Source: Bacteroidota bacterium (GTDB taxonomy: Bacteria > Bacteroidota > Bacteroidia > Bacteroidales > B18-G4). Taken from it: a stretch of 6,357 bases of DNA. The notes under the pieces were generated by a model. That model was given only the letters and a program-made list of their open reading frames with translations. It was not told the origin of the DNA and ran no database searches. This document shows, one piece after another, positions 1 to 6,357 of this stretch; position 1 is the stretch's first letter; the number at the start of each line of letters is the position of its first letter. Location: the NCBI GenBank assembly GCA_030635045.1, contig DAOVZP010000103.1:1-6357 (forward strand), in the 5' to 3' direction. Made by a program: the position numbers and the translations under genes.

Positions 1-2115
1 ATATGCAATATTACCGGCAGTAAGATAAGGGAAGATGAGCGTATTAGCAGCTCCGCCGAAAAGTTTAGAGAAGGGGAAGTTCTTTTCAAGAATCTCCTGG
101 TTAACGGCAACATTGGCCTGCATTTCACCATCAACGATCATTTCCGGAAAATGCTCATGCAAATAGGCAATTGCTTCACGCTGTTTATTCGGGATGTTCC
201 CACGATTGGATCCAAAATTAGAATATGATACAAATGCAATTCTGGGTTGTATCCTGAACTGTTCAACAGCATATTTTGTCTGCAAAGTGATCTCCACCAG
301 GTCCTCAGCGGAGGGATTTTTATTAACTGTACAGTCGGCAAAAAAGTACGGGCCCCGCTTGGTGTTAATGATATACATACCTGACACAAGTGATTTGCCT
401 TCTTTCTTGCCGATCACATCAAGGGCAGGTTTAATGGTAGATGGATAATTCCTTGTCAGCCCGGAGATCATAGCATCGGCATAGCCGGTCTCAACAAGCA
501 TCGGCGCAAAATAGTTCCTGTGTATTAGAAGGTCATGAGCAGTTTTCATGGTGACACCCTTCCGTTGCCTTTTCCTGAACAACAACTCAGCAAATTCCTT
601 TCTTTTGTTTTCAAGTGCATCTGACCTGGGGTCGAGGATCTCAACACCAGCCAGTTCGAGGCTGTGCTCCTTAATAATGCTATTTATATTGTCGACATTC
701 CCCAGCAGTATTGGAATGGCTGTTCTTTCATTAAGTACGATCTCTGCAGCCTTAAGCATGTTGTAGTCTTCAGCCTCACCGAATACCACCCGTTGCAACT
801 CGCGCTTGGCTCGTCCTTTGATCTGGCGCATCAATGGATTGCTGATCCCCAGCCTTTTATTTAGTTCTTCACGATAGGCATCCCAATCCTCGATTGGCTC
901 ACGTGCTACTCCTGAATCCATGGCTGCCCTGGCAACAGCAGGAGCTAAATGAGTGATAAGGCGTGGATCGGTAGGCTTGGGGATGATGTATTCATTCCCA
1001 AATTTCAGGTTCTTTTCGTGATAGGCGATATTCACTTCTTCCGGAACCGGTTCTTTTGCTAATTCAGCAAGCGCCTTTGAGGCAGCAAGTTTCATCTCAT
1101 CATTGATGGTTGATGCTCTCACATCCAGGGCTCCGCGAAAAATAAACGGGAAACCAAGAACATTGTTGATCTGGTTCGGAAAGTCGGAGCGGCCGGTGGC
1201 CATAATGAGATCATCCCTTGTTCCCATGGCTTCTTCATAGCCTATCTCAGGAACAGGATTGGCGAGGGCAAAAACCACAGGATTTATTGCCATGCTTTTA
1301 AGTAACTCCTTTTTCAACACTCCTCCTACAGAAAGTCCAAGGAACATATCGGCTCCTTTAATGGCCTCATCCAGGGTTTTAATATCTCTTTCCGTAACGA
1401 ATTCTTTCTTGGTCGCATTCAGGCCTTTCCTGTCCTTGTGTAAGACGCCCCTGCTGTCGAGCATAACGATATTTTCTTTCTTCACACCCAGGGCCATGTA
1501 GAGCTTCATACATGAAATGGCTGACGCTCCTGCTCCGTTTACAACAATCTTAAGCTCTTCAATTTTTTTGCCTGTCATCTCCAGAGAATTCAGCAGTCCT
1601 GCAGCAGTGATGATAGCCGTTCCATGTTGATCATCGTGCATCACGGGAATATCGAGTGCCTCTTTGATCCTGTCTTCAATTTCAAAACACTCAGGGGCCT
1701 TGATATCCTCCAGATTGATCCCGCCAAAAGTAGGCGCAATGGCCACAACTGTATCTACGAACTTATCGATGTCTTTTTCACCTATTTCGATATCGAATAC
1801 GTCTATATCAGCAAAGATCTTGAATAACAAGCCCTTGCCTTCCATTACCGGTTTGCTTGCATCAGCACCGATGTCGCCAAGGCCGAGAACGGCAGTGCCG
1901 TTAGATATAACAGCAACAAGATTTCCTTTGGCAGTGTACTTATAAACGTCGTCCGGATTTTTTTCAATCTCCAGACAGGGATCGGCAACTCCGGGAGAGT
2001 ACGCCAGTGAGAGGTCGCGCTGTGTCGAATACGGTTTTGTAGGGATTACTTCAATTTTTCCCGGCCGGCCTTTGGAATGATAAATTAAGGCATCTTTGCG
2101 AAATAGGTTATCCAT
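1..2115 (-). CDS. maeB: NAD(P)-dependent malic enzyme with C-terminal phosphotransacetylase-like domain (MaeB type), C-terminus cut by window edge
   Basis: Cytoplasmic enzyme that oxidatively decarboxylates malate to pyruvate and CO2 while making NAD(P)H, linking the TCA cycle to pyruvate and reducing power. The frame is open for 705 codons from the ATG at 2115 to base 1. The malic N-domain has [11 protein letters not shown] (residues 36-46, likely catalytic Tyr39) and MEGKGLLFK (91-99, likely catalytic Lys94). Likely metal ligands lie in NLEDI (134-138) and HDDQHGTA (160-167). The nucleotide-binding loop is NGAGASA (193-199), and FALANPVPE (282-290) is also typical. From about residue 430 a PTA-like domain follows, with DPRSD (495-499), [13 protein letters not shown] (546-558), [15 protein letters not shown] (592-606) and the GNIAY near the cut end. 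E. coli MaeB is about 759 aa, so roughly 55 residues are missing. In characterised MaeB enzymes the PTA-like domain has no transferase activity and mediates acetyl-CoA inhibition; that is inferred here. NAD versus NADP preference cannot be read. No Shine-Dalgarno is visible before the start; the leader is A/T-rich. It is divergent from ruvA. Confidence 0.96.
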   Translation of the reverse strand, partial: MDNLFRKDALIYHSKGRPGKIEVIPTKPYSTQRDLSLAYSPGVADPCLEIEKNPDDVYKYTAKGNLVAVISNGTAVLGLGDIGADASKPVMEGKGLLFKIFADIDVFDIEIGEKDIDKFVDTVVAIAPTFGGINLEDIKAPECFEIEDRIKEALDIPVMHDDQHGTAIITAAGLLNSLEMTGKKIEELKIVVNGAGASAISCMKLYMALGVKKENIVMLDSRGVLHKDRKGLNATKKEFVTERDIKTLDEAIKGADMFLGLSVGGVLKKELLKSMAINPVVFALANPVPEIGYEEAMGTRDDLIMATGRSDFPNQINNVLGFPFIFRGALDVRASTINDEMKLAASKALAELAKEPVPEEVNIAYHEKNLKFGNEYIIPKPTDPRLITHLAPAVARAAMDSGVAREPIEDWDAYREELNKRLGISNPLMRQIKGRAKRELQRVVFGEAEDYNMLKAAEIVLNERTAIPILLGNVDNINSIIKEHSLELAGVEILDPRSDALENKRKEFAELLFRKRQRKGVTMKTAHDLLIHRNYFAPMLVETGYADAMISGLTRNYPSTIKPALDVIGKKEGKSLVSGMYIINTKRGPYFFADCTVNKNPSAEDLVEITLQTKYAVEQFRIQPRIAFVSYSNFGSNRGNIPNKQREAIAYLHEHFPEMIVDGEMQANVAVNQEILEKNFPFSKLFGGAANTLIFPYLTAGNIAY

Positions 2116-2153
2116 GTTTTATAGCGTGTTGTTAATAAAATAACAGAAAACTG

Positions 2154-2161
2154 CAAAGCTA
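2154..2161 (-). promoter_or_regulatory. Candidate -7 element of the maeB promoter
   Basis: Read on the minus strand this is TAGCTTTG, a full match to the TAnnTTTG -7 consensus of the Bacteroidota primary sigma factor. It would start transcription near 2147, giving a leader of about 30 nt before the ATG at 2115. I see no good TTG or TTTG -33 box about 18-21 nt upstream, so the call rests on the -7 element and its position. Confidence 0.45.
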
Positions 2162-2238
2162 ATAATATCTTAGATTTTTTGTATAATAAAAGGCATAATT
2201 TTTATTACTTCTAAATTTGAAAGTATCTAAGTGACAAC

Positions 2239-2268
2239 TTTAACAGGTTATTATATTTATTAGATTTG
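2239..2268 (+). promoter_or_regulatory. Candidate ruvA promoter (Bacteroidota -33/-7 type)
   Basis: TAGATTTG at 2261-2268 matches the TAnnTTTG -7 consensus. Eighteen bases upstream, TTTA at 2239-2242 is a one-mismatch version of the TTTG -33 box. Predicted initiation near 2275 would leave a leader of about 26 nt before the ruvA ATG at 2301. Position, spacing and consensus agree, but the -33 box is imperfect. Confidence 0.55.
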
Positions 2269-2294
2269 CAGCATTAAGTATAAACCATTAATCC

Positions 2295-2314
2295 GCTTAT
2301 ATGTATGCTTATAT
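2295..2314 (+). repeat. 8-bp direct repeat straddling the ruvA start codon
   Basis: GCTTATAT occurs at 2295-2302 and again at 2307-2314, a 12-bp period. The first copy overlaps the first two bases of the ATG. The same A/T-rich stretch (2299-2314) could form a weak hairpin over the start codon. It may well be chance in A/T-rich sequence. Confidence 0.3.
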
Positions 2315-2903
2315 AGAAGGGAAGGTATCAGAAGCGAATCCGGCATTTGCAGTGATCGATGTTAATGGTGTTGGATATTTCATCAACATTTCTGTGTTCA
2401 CATATTCGCATTTGCATTTAAATGAAAAATGCAAGCTCTACACTCATTTGGTTGTGAGGGAGGATGCATTTATGTTGTTCGGTTTCTCATCAGATCAGGA
2501 AAGGCAGCTTTTCCGCTATCTGATCTCTGTTTCCGGGGTAGGCGCCAATACGGCAAGATTGATCCTGTCAGCATATTCACCGGATGAGATCAGCACCGCT
2601 ATTACCCTTGAAAATGTTAAGCTTTTAGAGTCGATCAAGGGAATCGGTGCTAAATCAGCACAGAGGATTGTAATCGACCTGAAAGATAAACTTGAAAAAG
2701 GCAGCTATATATTAGAAGAAAAATATACTATGTCGCACAATACGCTCTTTAATGATGCGTTAACAGGATTGACCTCATTAGGGTTCAACAGGAAGCAAGC
2801 TGAAAAGGCGCTCGACAAAGCATTTACCGGTATTAACGATAACAACCCAGAATCTGCCTTTACTGTTGAAGAGCTTATCAGGGAGGCCCTGAAACTTCTT
2901 TAG
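2301..2903 (+). CDS. ruvA: Holliday junction branch migration complex subunit RuvA
   Basis: RuvA tetramers bind four-way Holliday junctions, hold them in an open square form and load the RuvB ATPase rings that drive branch migration; RuvC then resolves the junction. At 200 aa the protein has the usual family length (about 190-205) and is complete. Domain I, an OB fold, covers about residues 1-62 and opens with MYAYIEGKV. The acidic-pin residues Glu54-Asp55 sit in VVREDAFMLFGF, matching the E. coli Glu55/Asp56 pair. Domain II has two helix-hairpin-helix motifs, SGVGANTARLIL (78-89) and KGIGAKSAQRIV (113-124), which contact the DNA backbone. After a linker at about 132-147, domain III (about 148-200, ending in TVEELIREALKLL) is the small RuvB-binding domain. 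The ATG at 2301 gives the canonical N-terminus. No Shine-Dalgarno is evident, as is common in this phylum. sprA begins 78 bases after its stop on the same strand, so co-transcription is possible. Neither ruvB nor ruvC is nearby. Confidence 0.98.
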   Translation: MYAYIEGKVSEANPAFAVIDVNGVGYFINISVFTYSHLHLNEKCKLYTHLVVREDAFMLFGFSSDQERQLFRYLISVSGVGANTARLILSAYSPDEISTAITLENVKLLESIKGIGAKSAQRIVIDLKDKLEKGSYILEEKYTMSHNTLFNDALTGLTSLGFNRKQAEKALDKAFTGINDNNPESAFTVEELIREALKLL

Positions 2904-2908
2904 CTGCT

Positions 2909-2932
2909 GTTTCCTTCAAACCTTGAGGAAAT
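2909..2932 (+). terminator. Weak hairpin just after ruvA, possible attenuator or terminator
   Basis: Bases 2909-2916 can pair with 2925-2932: eight pairs, two of them G-U, around an 8-nt loop. It starts 6 bases after the ruvA stop. What follows is TTGATTTG rather than a clean T tract, so efficient intrinsic termination is doubtful. It may only mark the transcript 3' end or partly uncouple sprA from ruvA. Confidence 0.25.
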
Positions 2933-2940
2933 TTGATTTG
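2933..2940 (+). promoter_or_regulatory. Weak candidate -7 element for sprA
   Basis: TTGATTTG matches TAnnTTTG at all but the second base and shares GATTTGCA with the ruvA -7 region. It would start transcription near 2947, about 35 nt before the proposed sprA start. No convincing -33 box is seen about 18-20 bases upstream. sprA could equally be read through from ruvA. Confidence 0.25.
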
Positions 2941-2946
2941 CACAAC

Positions 2947-2963
2947 ACCGTTCTGAGGACGGT
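2947..2963 (+). other. Small hairpin in the sprA leader
   Basis: ACCGTTC (2947-2953) pairs with GGACGGT (2957-2963), seven pairs including one G-U, around a TGA triloop. No T tract follows on either strand, so it is not a standard terminator. It ends 18 bases before the sprA start and could affect translation or RNA stability. Chance is not excluded. Confidence 0.3.
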
Positions 2964-2973
2964 AAAAACTAAC

Positions 2974-2985
2974 ATGGATAATTGA
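2974..2985 (+). other. Three-codon ORF overlapping the sprA TTG start
   Basis: ATG GAT AAT TGA is the only ATG close to the sprA start, and it is out of frame with sprA. Its TGA (2983-2985) overlaps the proposed TTG initiator (2982-2984). It could be an initiation decoy, a translational-coupling element, or the remnant of an ATG start that lost frame by one base. No function is shown. Confidence 0.3.
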
Positions 2986-2996
2986 TACGGATAATT
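2976..2996 (+). repeat. 8-bp direct repeat at the sprA start
   Basis: GGATAATT occurs at 2976-2983 and 2989-2996, a 13-bp period spanning the proposed TTG start. Removing one 13-bp unit would not restore an ATG in the sprA frame, so it is not a simple duplication explaining the missing ATG. Confidence 0.35.
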
Positions 2997-5900
2997 AAAT
3001 ATCTGTTCGCTTTTTTTGTTTTTGTTTCTTTTCTCTCCATCGTGTGGGAAACTTCAGCTGTTGGAAATGGTGAGGAAACTATCCCTGTTCCCTGGTTACC
3101 CCCTGACACAATCGAGCCGGATACTACCGCCCCCATAAGTTTAATTTATCCATTTCACGACAATAGTGATCTGTTATACGTACCTGCCGACACCCATGGG
3201 TTATACATGGGAAACCCTTCCAACCTGCACACTGAAATTGAGTATGACCCTGAAACCAACCAATATCTGTTTCAAAATAAGATCGGAGACTTGAATTACA
3301 GGACCCCTTCCTACATGTCTTTTGATGAATATCAGGATTTTGAATTAAAAAACTCCGTACGCAGTTATTGGAAACAACGATCGCAATCTTCTACGGGAGT
3401 TGATCGTGGCGATGGTATCATTCCAAAGATCTATGTCGGCGGTAAGTTCTTCGAAACAATCTTTGGCAATAACACTATCGATATACGCCCCCAGGGGTCA
3501 GCAGAGTTGATCTTCGGGATCATGAACAATAAAACCGATAACCCTACTCTGAATGTAAGACAGCGCAGGACCACAAACTTCGACTTCGATATGAAGATAC
3601 AGATGAACGTGGTAGCCAAGATCGGGGACAAGATAGAATTCCGTACAAATTACAACACTGAAGCAACTTTTGATTTTGAGAATAAGCTGCAGCTAAAATA
3701 CGAAGGGAAAGAGGATGAGATCATCAAACTCATTGAAGCAGGTAACGTATCGCTGCCTCTTAACACATCCCTGATCACCGGCAATCAAAGTTTATTCGGG
3801 ATCAAAACCAAATTGCAGTTTGGAAGAACGATGGTCACGGCTGTGTATTCTGAACAACAAAGTGAAACCTCACAGGTCACGGTACAGGGTGGGGCACAAT
3901 CCAATGATTTCTATCTCACTGCCGTAGATTACGATGAAAATAAACATTTCTTTCTCTCACATTATTTCAGAGATAGATATGAGCTGGCCCTCTCGGAGCT
4001 TCCGCTGGTAATATCCGACATTAACATTACCAAGGTTGAAGTTTGGGTGACCAATATCGGTGCAGCTGTCACACAAAACAGGAACATTGTTGCCTTTCAG
4101 GACCTTGGTGAAAATAAGGTGATCTATAATTCCAACATTGATCCCATTCCGGGAAGGTCATTGCCATCGAATAATTCAAACACCCTGTTACTAGAGCTTG
4201 ATACGGCAAAGATCCGTGATATCAATACTGTTTCAAATTACTTAAAGAGCCTTGGCTTTAACCCGGGTGTTGATTTTGAGAAAGTTGAAGTAGCCCGTCA
4301 GCTGAATGCATCAGAATATACAGTCAACGGCAAACTGGGATTTATTTCTCTCAATACAACACTGAATTCTGATCAGACCCTCGCCGTTGCGTTCCAGTAC
4401 TCTGTGATCGGCCAGGACAGCTCTCTGTTACAGGTTGGTGAATTCTCAGACCAGGGAATAGTTGCTCCCGCCTGCCTTTCTGTGAAACTCCTTAAAAGCA
4501 CCTCCCTGAATACACGCATACCCATGTGGGACCTGATGATGAAAAACATCTATTCCATCGGTGCCTACCAGGTAAGCAGGGATAAGTTCATAATGAATAT
4601 TCTTTATTCCGGGAACGATAATGGGGTGCCAACCGGTTATTTTGTTGAGGGGCCTGAGAACATTAAGGGAGTACCGCTGCTGAAAGTTTTTAATCTTGAC
4701 AACCTCAACCAGCAATTAAATCCACCGGATGACGGCCTTTTCGACTTCCTTGATGGCGCTGCCACCAGCGGGGGTACAATGCAATCTTCCAATGGTAAGA
4801 TATTCTTCACCGTACTTGAACCTTTTGGCAGTTATCTCCGGGGCGAGATCATTGATAATGGAGGGGACTCTGCCCTGGCGAACCGCTATTGTTATGACTC
4901 ATTATATACCCTGACTAAAACGGGTGCAGAGCAATTCCCCGATAAGAATAAATATATCCTGGAAGGTTTCTACCAATCATCCTCGGGTTCAGAGATCAGC
5001 CTGAATGCCTTTAATGTCCCGCGGGGATCAGTTAAAGTGACTGCCGGTGGCCGTACACTTACAGAAAATGTCGATTATACCGTTGACTACACTCTGGGGC
5101 GTGTACGTATCATCAATGAGGGTATCCTGAATTCAGGAACCCCCATCAATGTATCCATGGAGAATAATACTTTGTTCAACATCCAGACAAAGCGATTAAT
5201 GGGTGCACGGGTTGAACATGTATTCAATCCCAATTTCCTGATGGGCGGTACCATCCTTAATCTGCGTGAAAGGCCTCTTACACAAAAAGTCAGTTATGGT
5301 AATGATCCGATAAACAATACCATCTGGGGCCTCGATCTGAATTATCAGACGGAGTCGAGGTTTCTGACCAAAATGGTCGATGCGATACCATTCATCGAAA
5401 CCAAGGCTCCCTCAATGGTCAGTGTTAATGCCGAATTTGCTCAATTTCTCCCGGGGCATTCACGTGCCATTGGAAAAACAGGTACTTCCTATATTGATGA
5501 CTTTGAGGGCGCTAAGTCAACCATAGACCTGAAGAACTATGGCACCTGGTTCCTGGCCAGTACACCGCAGGGACAGGAGGATCTCTTCCCTGAGACTAAT
5601 ATCGTCGGTGCATTTAATTTTAAAACACAGATCGATTATGGTAAAAACAGGGCCAAGTTTGCCTGGTATATCATCGATCCCCTGTTTTATGACAGAAATA
5701 GTTCTCTTGTGCCCCCCAATGTTTCCAAGGATGAACTTTCCAAGAACTCTGTCAGGCAGGTTTTGGAAACAGAGGTATTCCCGAATAAGGATATCCCAAG
5801 TGGTGTGCCAACGAATATTGCAGTTTTCAACATGGCTTATTATCCTACCGAACGTGGCCCCTATAACTATGATGATGCACCCGGGCCTTATACCCATGGT

Positions 5901-6357
5901 GTAGATGCCAACGGTAACCTGAATAGCCCTGAAACCCGCTGGGGTGGGGTAATGCGTAAGATTGAGTCAACCGACTTTGAAGCGACCAATGTTGAGTATA
6001 TCGAATTTTGGCTGATGGATCCATTCAGCGAAGATTCAACCAATAAAGGAAAACTGTATTTTAACCTTGGTGACATCTCTGAAGATATGCTTCGCGACTC
6101 CCGGAAATCATATGAAAACGGTATGCCTACTACTGCAGAGGTTACAAACGTAGACGAAACCGGATGGGGACGTGTTCCAAATGTTCAGTCATTGGTCGAG
6201 TCATTCGACACAGAAGAAGACTCCCGTGTGTACCAGGATATTGGTTACGACGGGCTGAGTGACAGCGATGAGCGTCTTTTCTATAGCGAATCAGGATTGC
6301 ACCCATACCTGGATACCATTGCTGCTTTATATGGCCCTAATTCAGCTGCTTACCAGG
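2982..6357 (+). CDS. sprA: SprA, outer-membrane translocon of the type IX secretion system (Sov homologue), C-terminal half beyond the window
   Basis: SprA (Sov in Porphyromonas) is the very large outer-membrane barrel through which T9SS cargo leaves the periplasm; in Flavobacterium johnsoniae it has 36 strands, opens laterally and works with PorV and Plug. The frame is uninterrupted for 1125 codons to the window edge, about half of the usual 2300-2500 aa. An in-frame stop at 2979-2981 leaves TTG 2982 as first start; it gives a hydrophobic signal peptide (about residues 7-22) with likely cleavage after TSA (24-26). The next in-frame ATG, at 3207, would lose it. Family landmarks: IYPFHD (55-60), PSYMSFDEY from about 109, a first SprA_N-type segment from GGKFFE (153), VSLPLNTSLITGNQSLFG from 256, SEYTVNGKLGFISLN from 444, ERPLTQKVSYG (763-773) and YIDDFEGAKSTIDL from 837, near a second SprA_N-type segment. 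Only two cysteines appear (498, 637). No frameshift was found. Confidence 0.96.
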   Translation, partial: MIRIIKYLFAFFVFVSFLSIVWETSAVGNGEETIPVPWLPPDTIEPDTTAPISLIYPFHDNSDLLYVPADTHGLYMGNPSNLHTEIEYDPETNQYLFQNKIGDLNYRTPSYMSFDEYQDFELKNSVRSYWKQRSQSSTGVDRGDGIIPKIYVGGKFFETIFGNNTIDIRPQGSAELIFGIMNNKTDNPTLNVRQRRTTNFDFDMKIQMNVVAKIGDKIEFRTNYNTEATFDFENKLQLKYEGKEDEIIKLIEAGNVSLPLNTSLITGNQSLFGIKTKLQFGRTMVTAVYSEQQSETSQVTVQGGAQSNDFYLTAVDYDENKHFFLSHYFRDRYELALSELPLVISDINITKVEVWVTNIGAAVTQNRNIVAFQDLGENKVIYNSNIDPIPGRSLPSNNSNTLLLELDTAKIRDINTVSNYLKSLGFNPGVDFEKVEVARQLNASEYTVNGKLGFISLNTTLNSDQTLAVAFQYSVIGQDSSLLQVGEFSDQGIVAPACLSVKLLKSTSLNTRIPMWDLMMKNIYSIGAYQVSRDKFIMNILYSGNDNGVPTGYFVEGPENIKGVPLLKVFNLDNLNQQLNPPDDGLFDFLDGAATSGGTMQSSNGKIFFTVLEPFGSYLRGEIIDNGGDSALANRYCYDSLYTLTKTGAEQFPDKNKYILEGFYQSSSGSEISLNAFNVPRGSVKVTAGGRTLTENVDYTVDYTLGRVRIINEGILNSGTPINVSMENNTLFNIQTKRLMGARVEHVFNPNFLMGGTILNLRERPLTQKVSYGNDPINNTIWGLDLNYQTESRFLTKMVDAIPFIETKAPSMVSVNAEFAQFLPGHSRAIGKTGTSYIDDFEGAKSTIDLKNYGTWFLASTPQGQEDLFPETNIVGAFNFKTQIDYGKNRAKFAWYIIDPLFYDRNSSLVPPNVSKDELSKNSVRQVLETEVFPNKDIPSGVPTNIAVFNMAYYPTERGPYNYDDAPGPYTHGVDANGNLNSPETRWGGVMRKIESTDFEATNVEYIEFWLMDPFSEDSTNKGKLYFNLGDISEDMLRDSRKSYENGMPTTAEVTNVDETGWGRVPNVQSLVESFDTEEDSRVYQDIGYDGLSDSDERLFYSESGLHPYLDTIAALYGPNSAAYQ

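Larger units (their letters stand above)
2116..2300. other. AT-rich divergent intergenic region between maeB and ruvA
   Basis: These 185 bases separate the two divergent start codons. They are clearly more A/T-rich than the flanking genes and encode no credible protein. They carry one TAnnTTTG element towards each gene (2154-2161 minus, 2261-2268 plus). A third match, TAAATTTG at 2212-2219 plus, has no properly spaced upstream element. No riboswitch-like structure or operator was recognised. Confidence 0.8.

Noticed and set aside
194..1945. Several plus-strand open frames of 66-93 codons, and one in another minus frame, across the maeB region
   Set aside because: The 705-codon minus-strand malic enzyme frame covers the whole stretch with family motifs throughout; the others are its antisense or off-frame shadows.
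2212..2219. Third TAnnTTTG match (TAAATTTG, plus strand) in the maeB-ruvA gap
   Set aside because: The only TTTG upstream, at 2178-2181, is 30 bases away, too far for a -33 box, and the region is so A/T-rich that chance matches are expected.
2947..2963. Intrinsic terminator between ruvA and sprA at the second hairpin
   Set aside because: The stem is short and neither strand has a T tract after it, so it is listed only as a small hairpin.
4446..4715. Minus-strand open frame of 89 codons inside sprA
   Set aside because: It lies opposite well-conserved SprA coding sequence, resembles no known family and has no promoter-like sequence.
5517..5904. Two long overlapping open frames inside sprA, one on each strand (about 121 and 126 codons)
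   Set aside because: Both lie in other frames of the continuous sprA reading frame, have no recognisable family or promoter, and have compositions typical of shadow translation.
1..6357. A novel defence, mobile or other undescribed system
   Set aside because: All substantial coding capacity is explained by maeB, ruvA and sprA; there are no transposase or integrase genes, CRISPR-like repeats, tRNA genes, or long unexplained stretches.

Overview
The window is an ordinary conserved chromosomal locus of a Bacteroidota bacterium. Two things point there: a SprA-type protein, known only from the type IX secretion system (T9SS) of this phylum, and promoter-like TAnnTTTG elements in place of E. coli-type -10 boxes. 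The protein sequences look closest to Bacteroidales/Marinilabiliales-like lineages, but genus or species cannot be named from sequence alone.

Layout: (1) 2115 down to 1, minus strand: a malic enzyme fused to a phosphotransacetylase-like domain (MaeB type), 705 codons read, with its C-terminus cut by the left edge. (2) 2116-2300: an AT-rich divergent intergenic region with one Bacteroidota-type -7 element facing each way. (3) 2301-2903, plus strand: complete ruvA, a Holliday junction branch-migration subunit of 200 aa. (4) 2904-2981: a short gap with two small hairpins and a weak promoter-like element. (5) 2982-6357, plus strand: the N-terminal half or so of sprA, the giant outer-membrane T9SS translocon, open through the right edge. 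Its only upstream in-frame start is a TTG.

The three genes do not form a pathway. MaeB links malate to pyruvate and NAD(P)H, RuvA acts in recombinational repair, and SprA exports proteins across the outer membrane. From general knowledge, a malic enzyme-ruvA-sprA order recurs in Bacteroidota, and gcvH would be expected beyond sprA, outside this window. ruvA and sprA are co-directional and may share a transcript.

I found no RNA gene, mobile element, CRISPR array or new system. The observations worth a second look are the non-ATG start of sprA with an overlapping three-codon ORF, the near-identical facing -7 elements, and small repeats or hairpins around the start codons.
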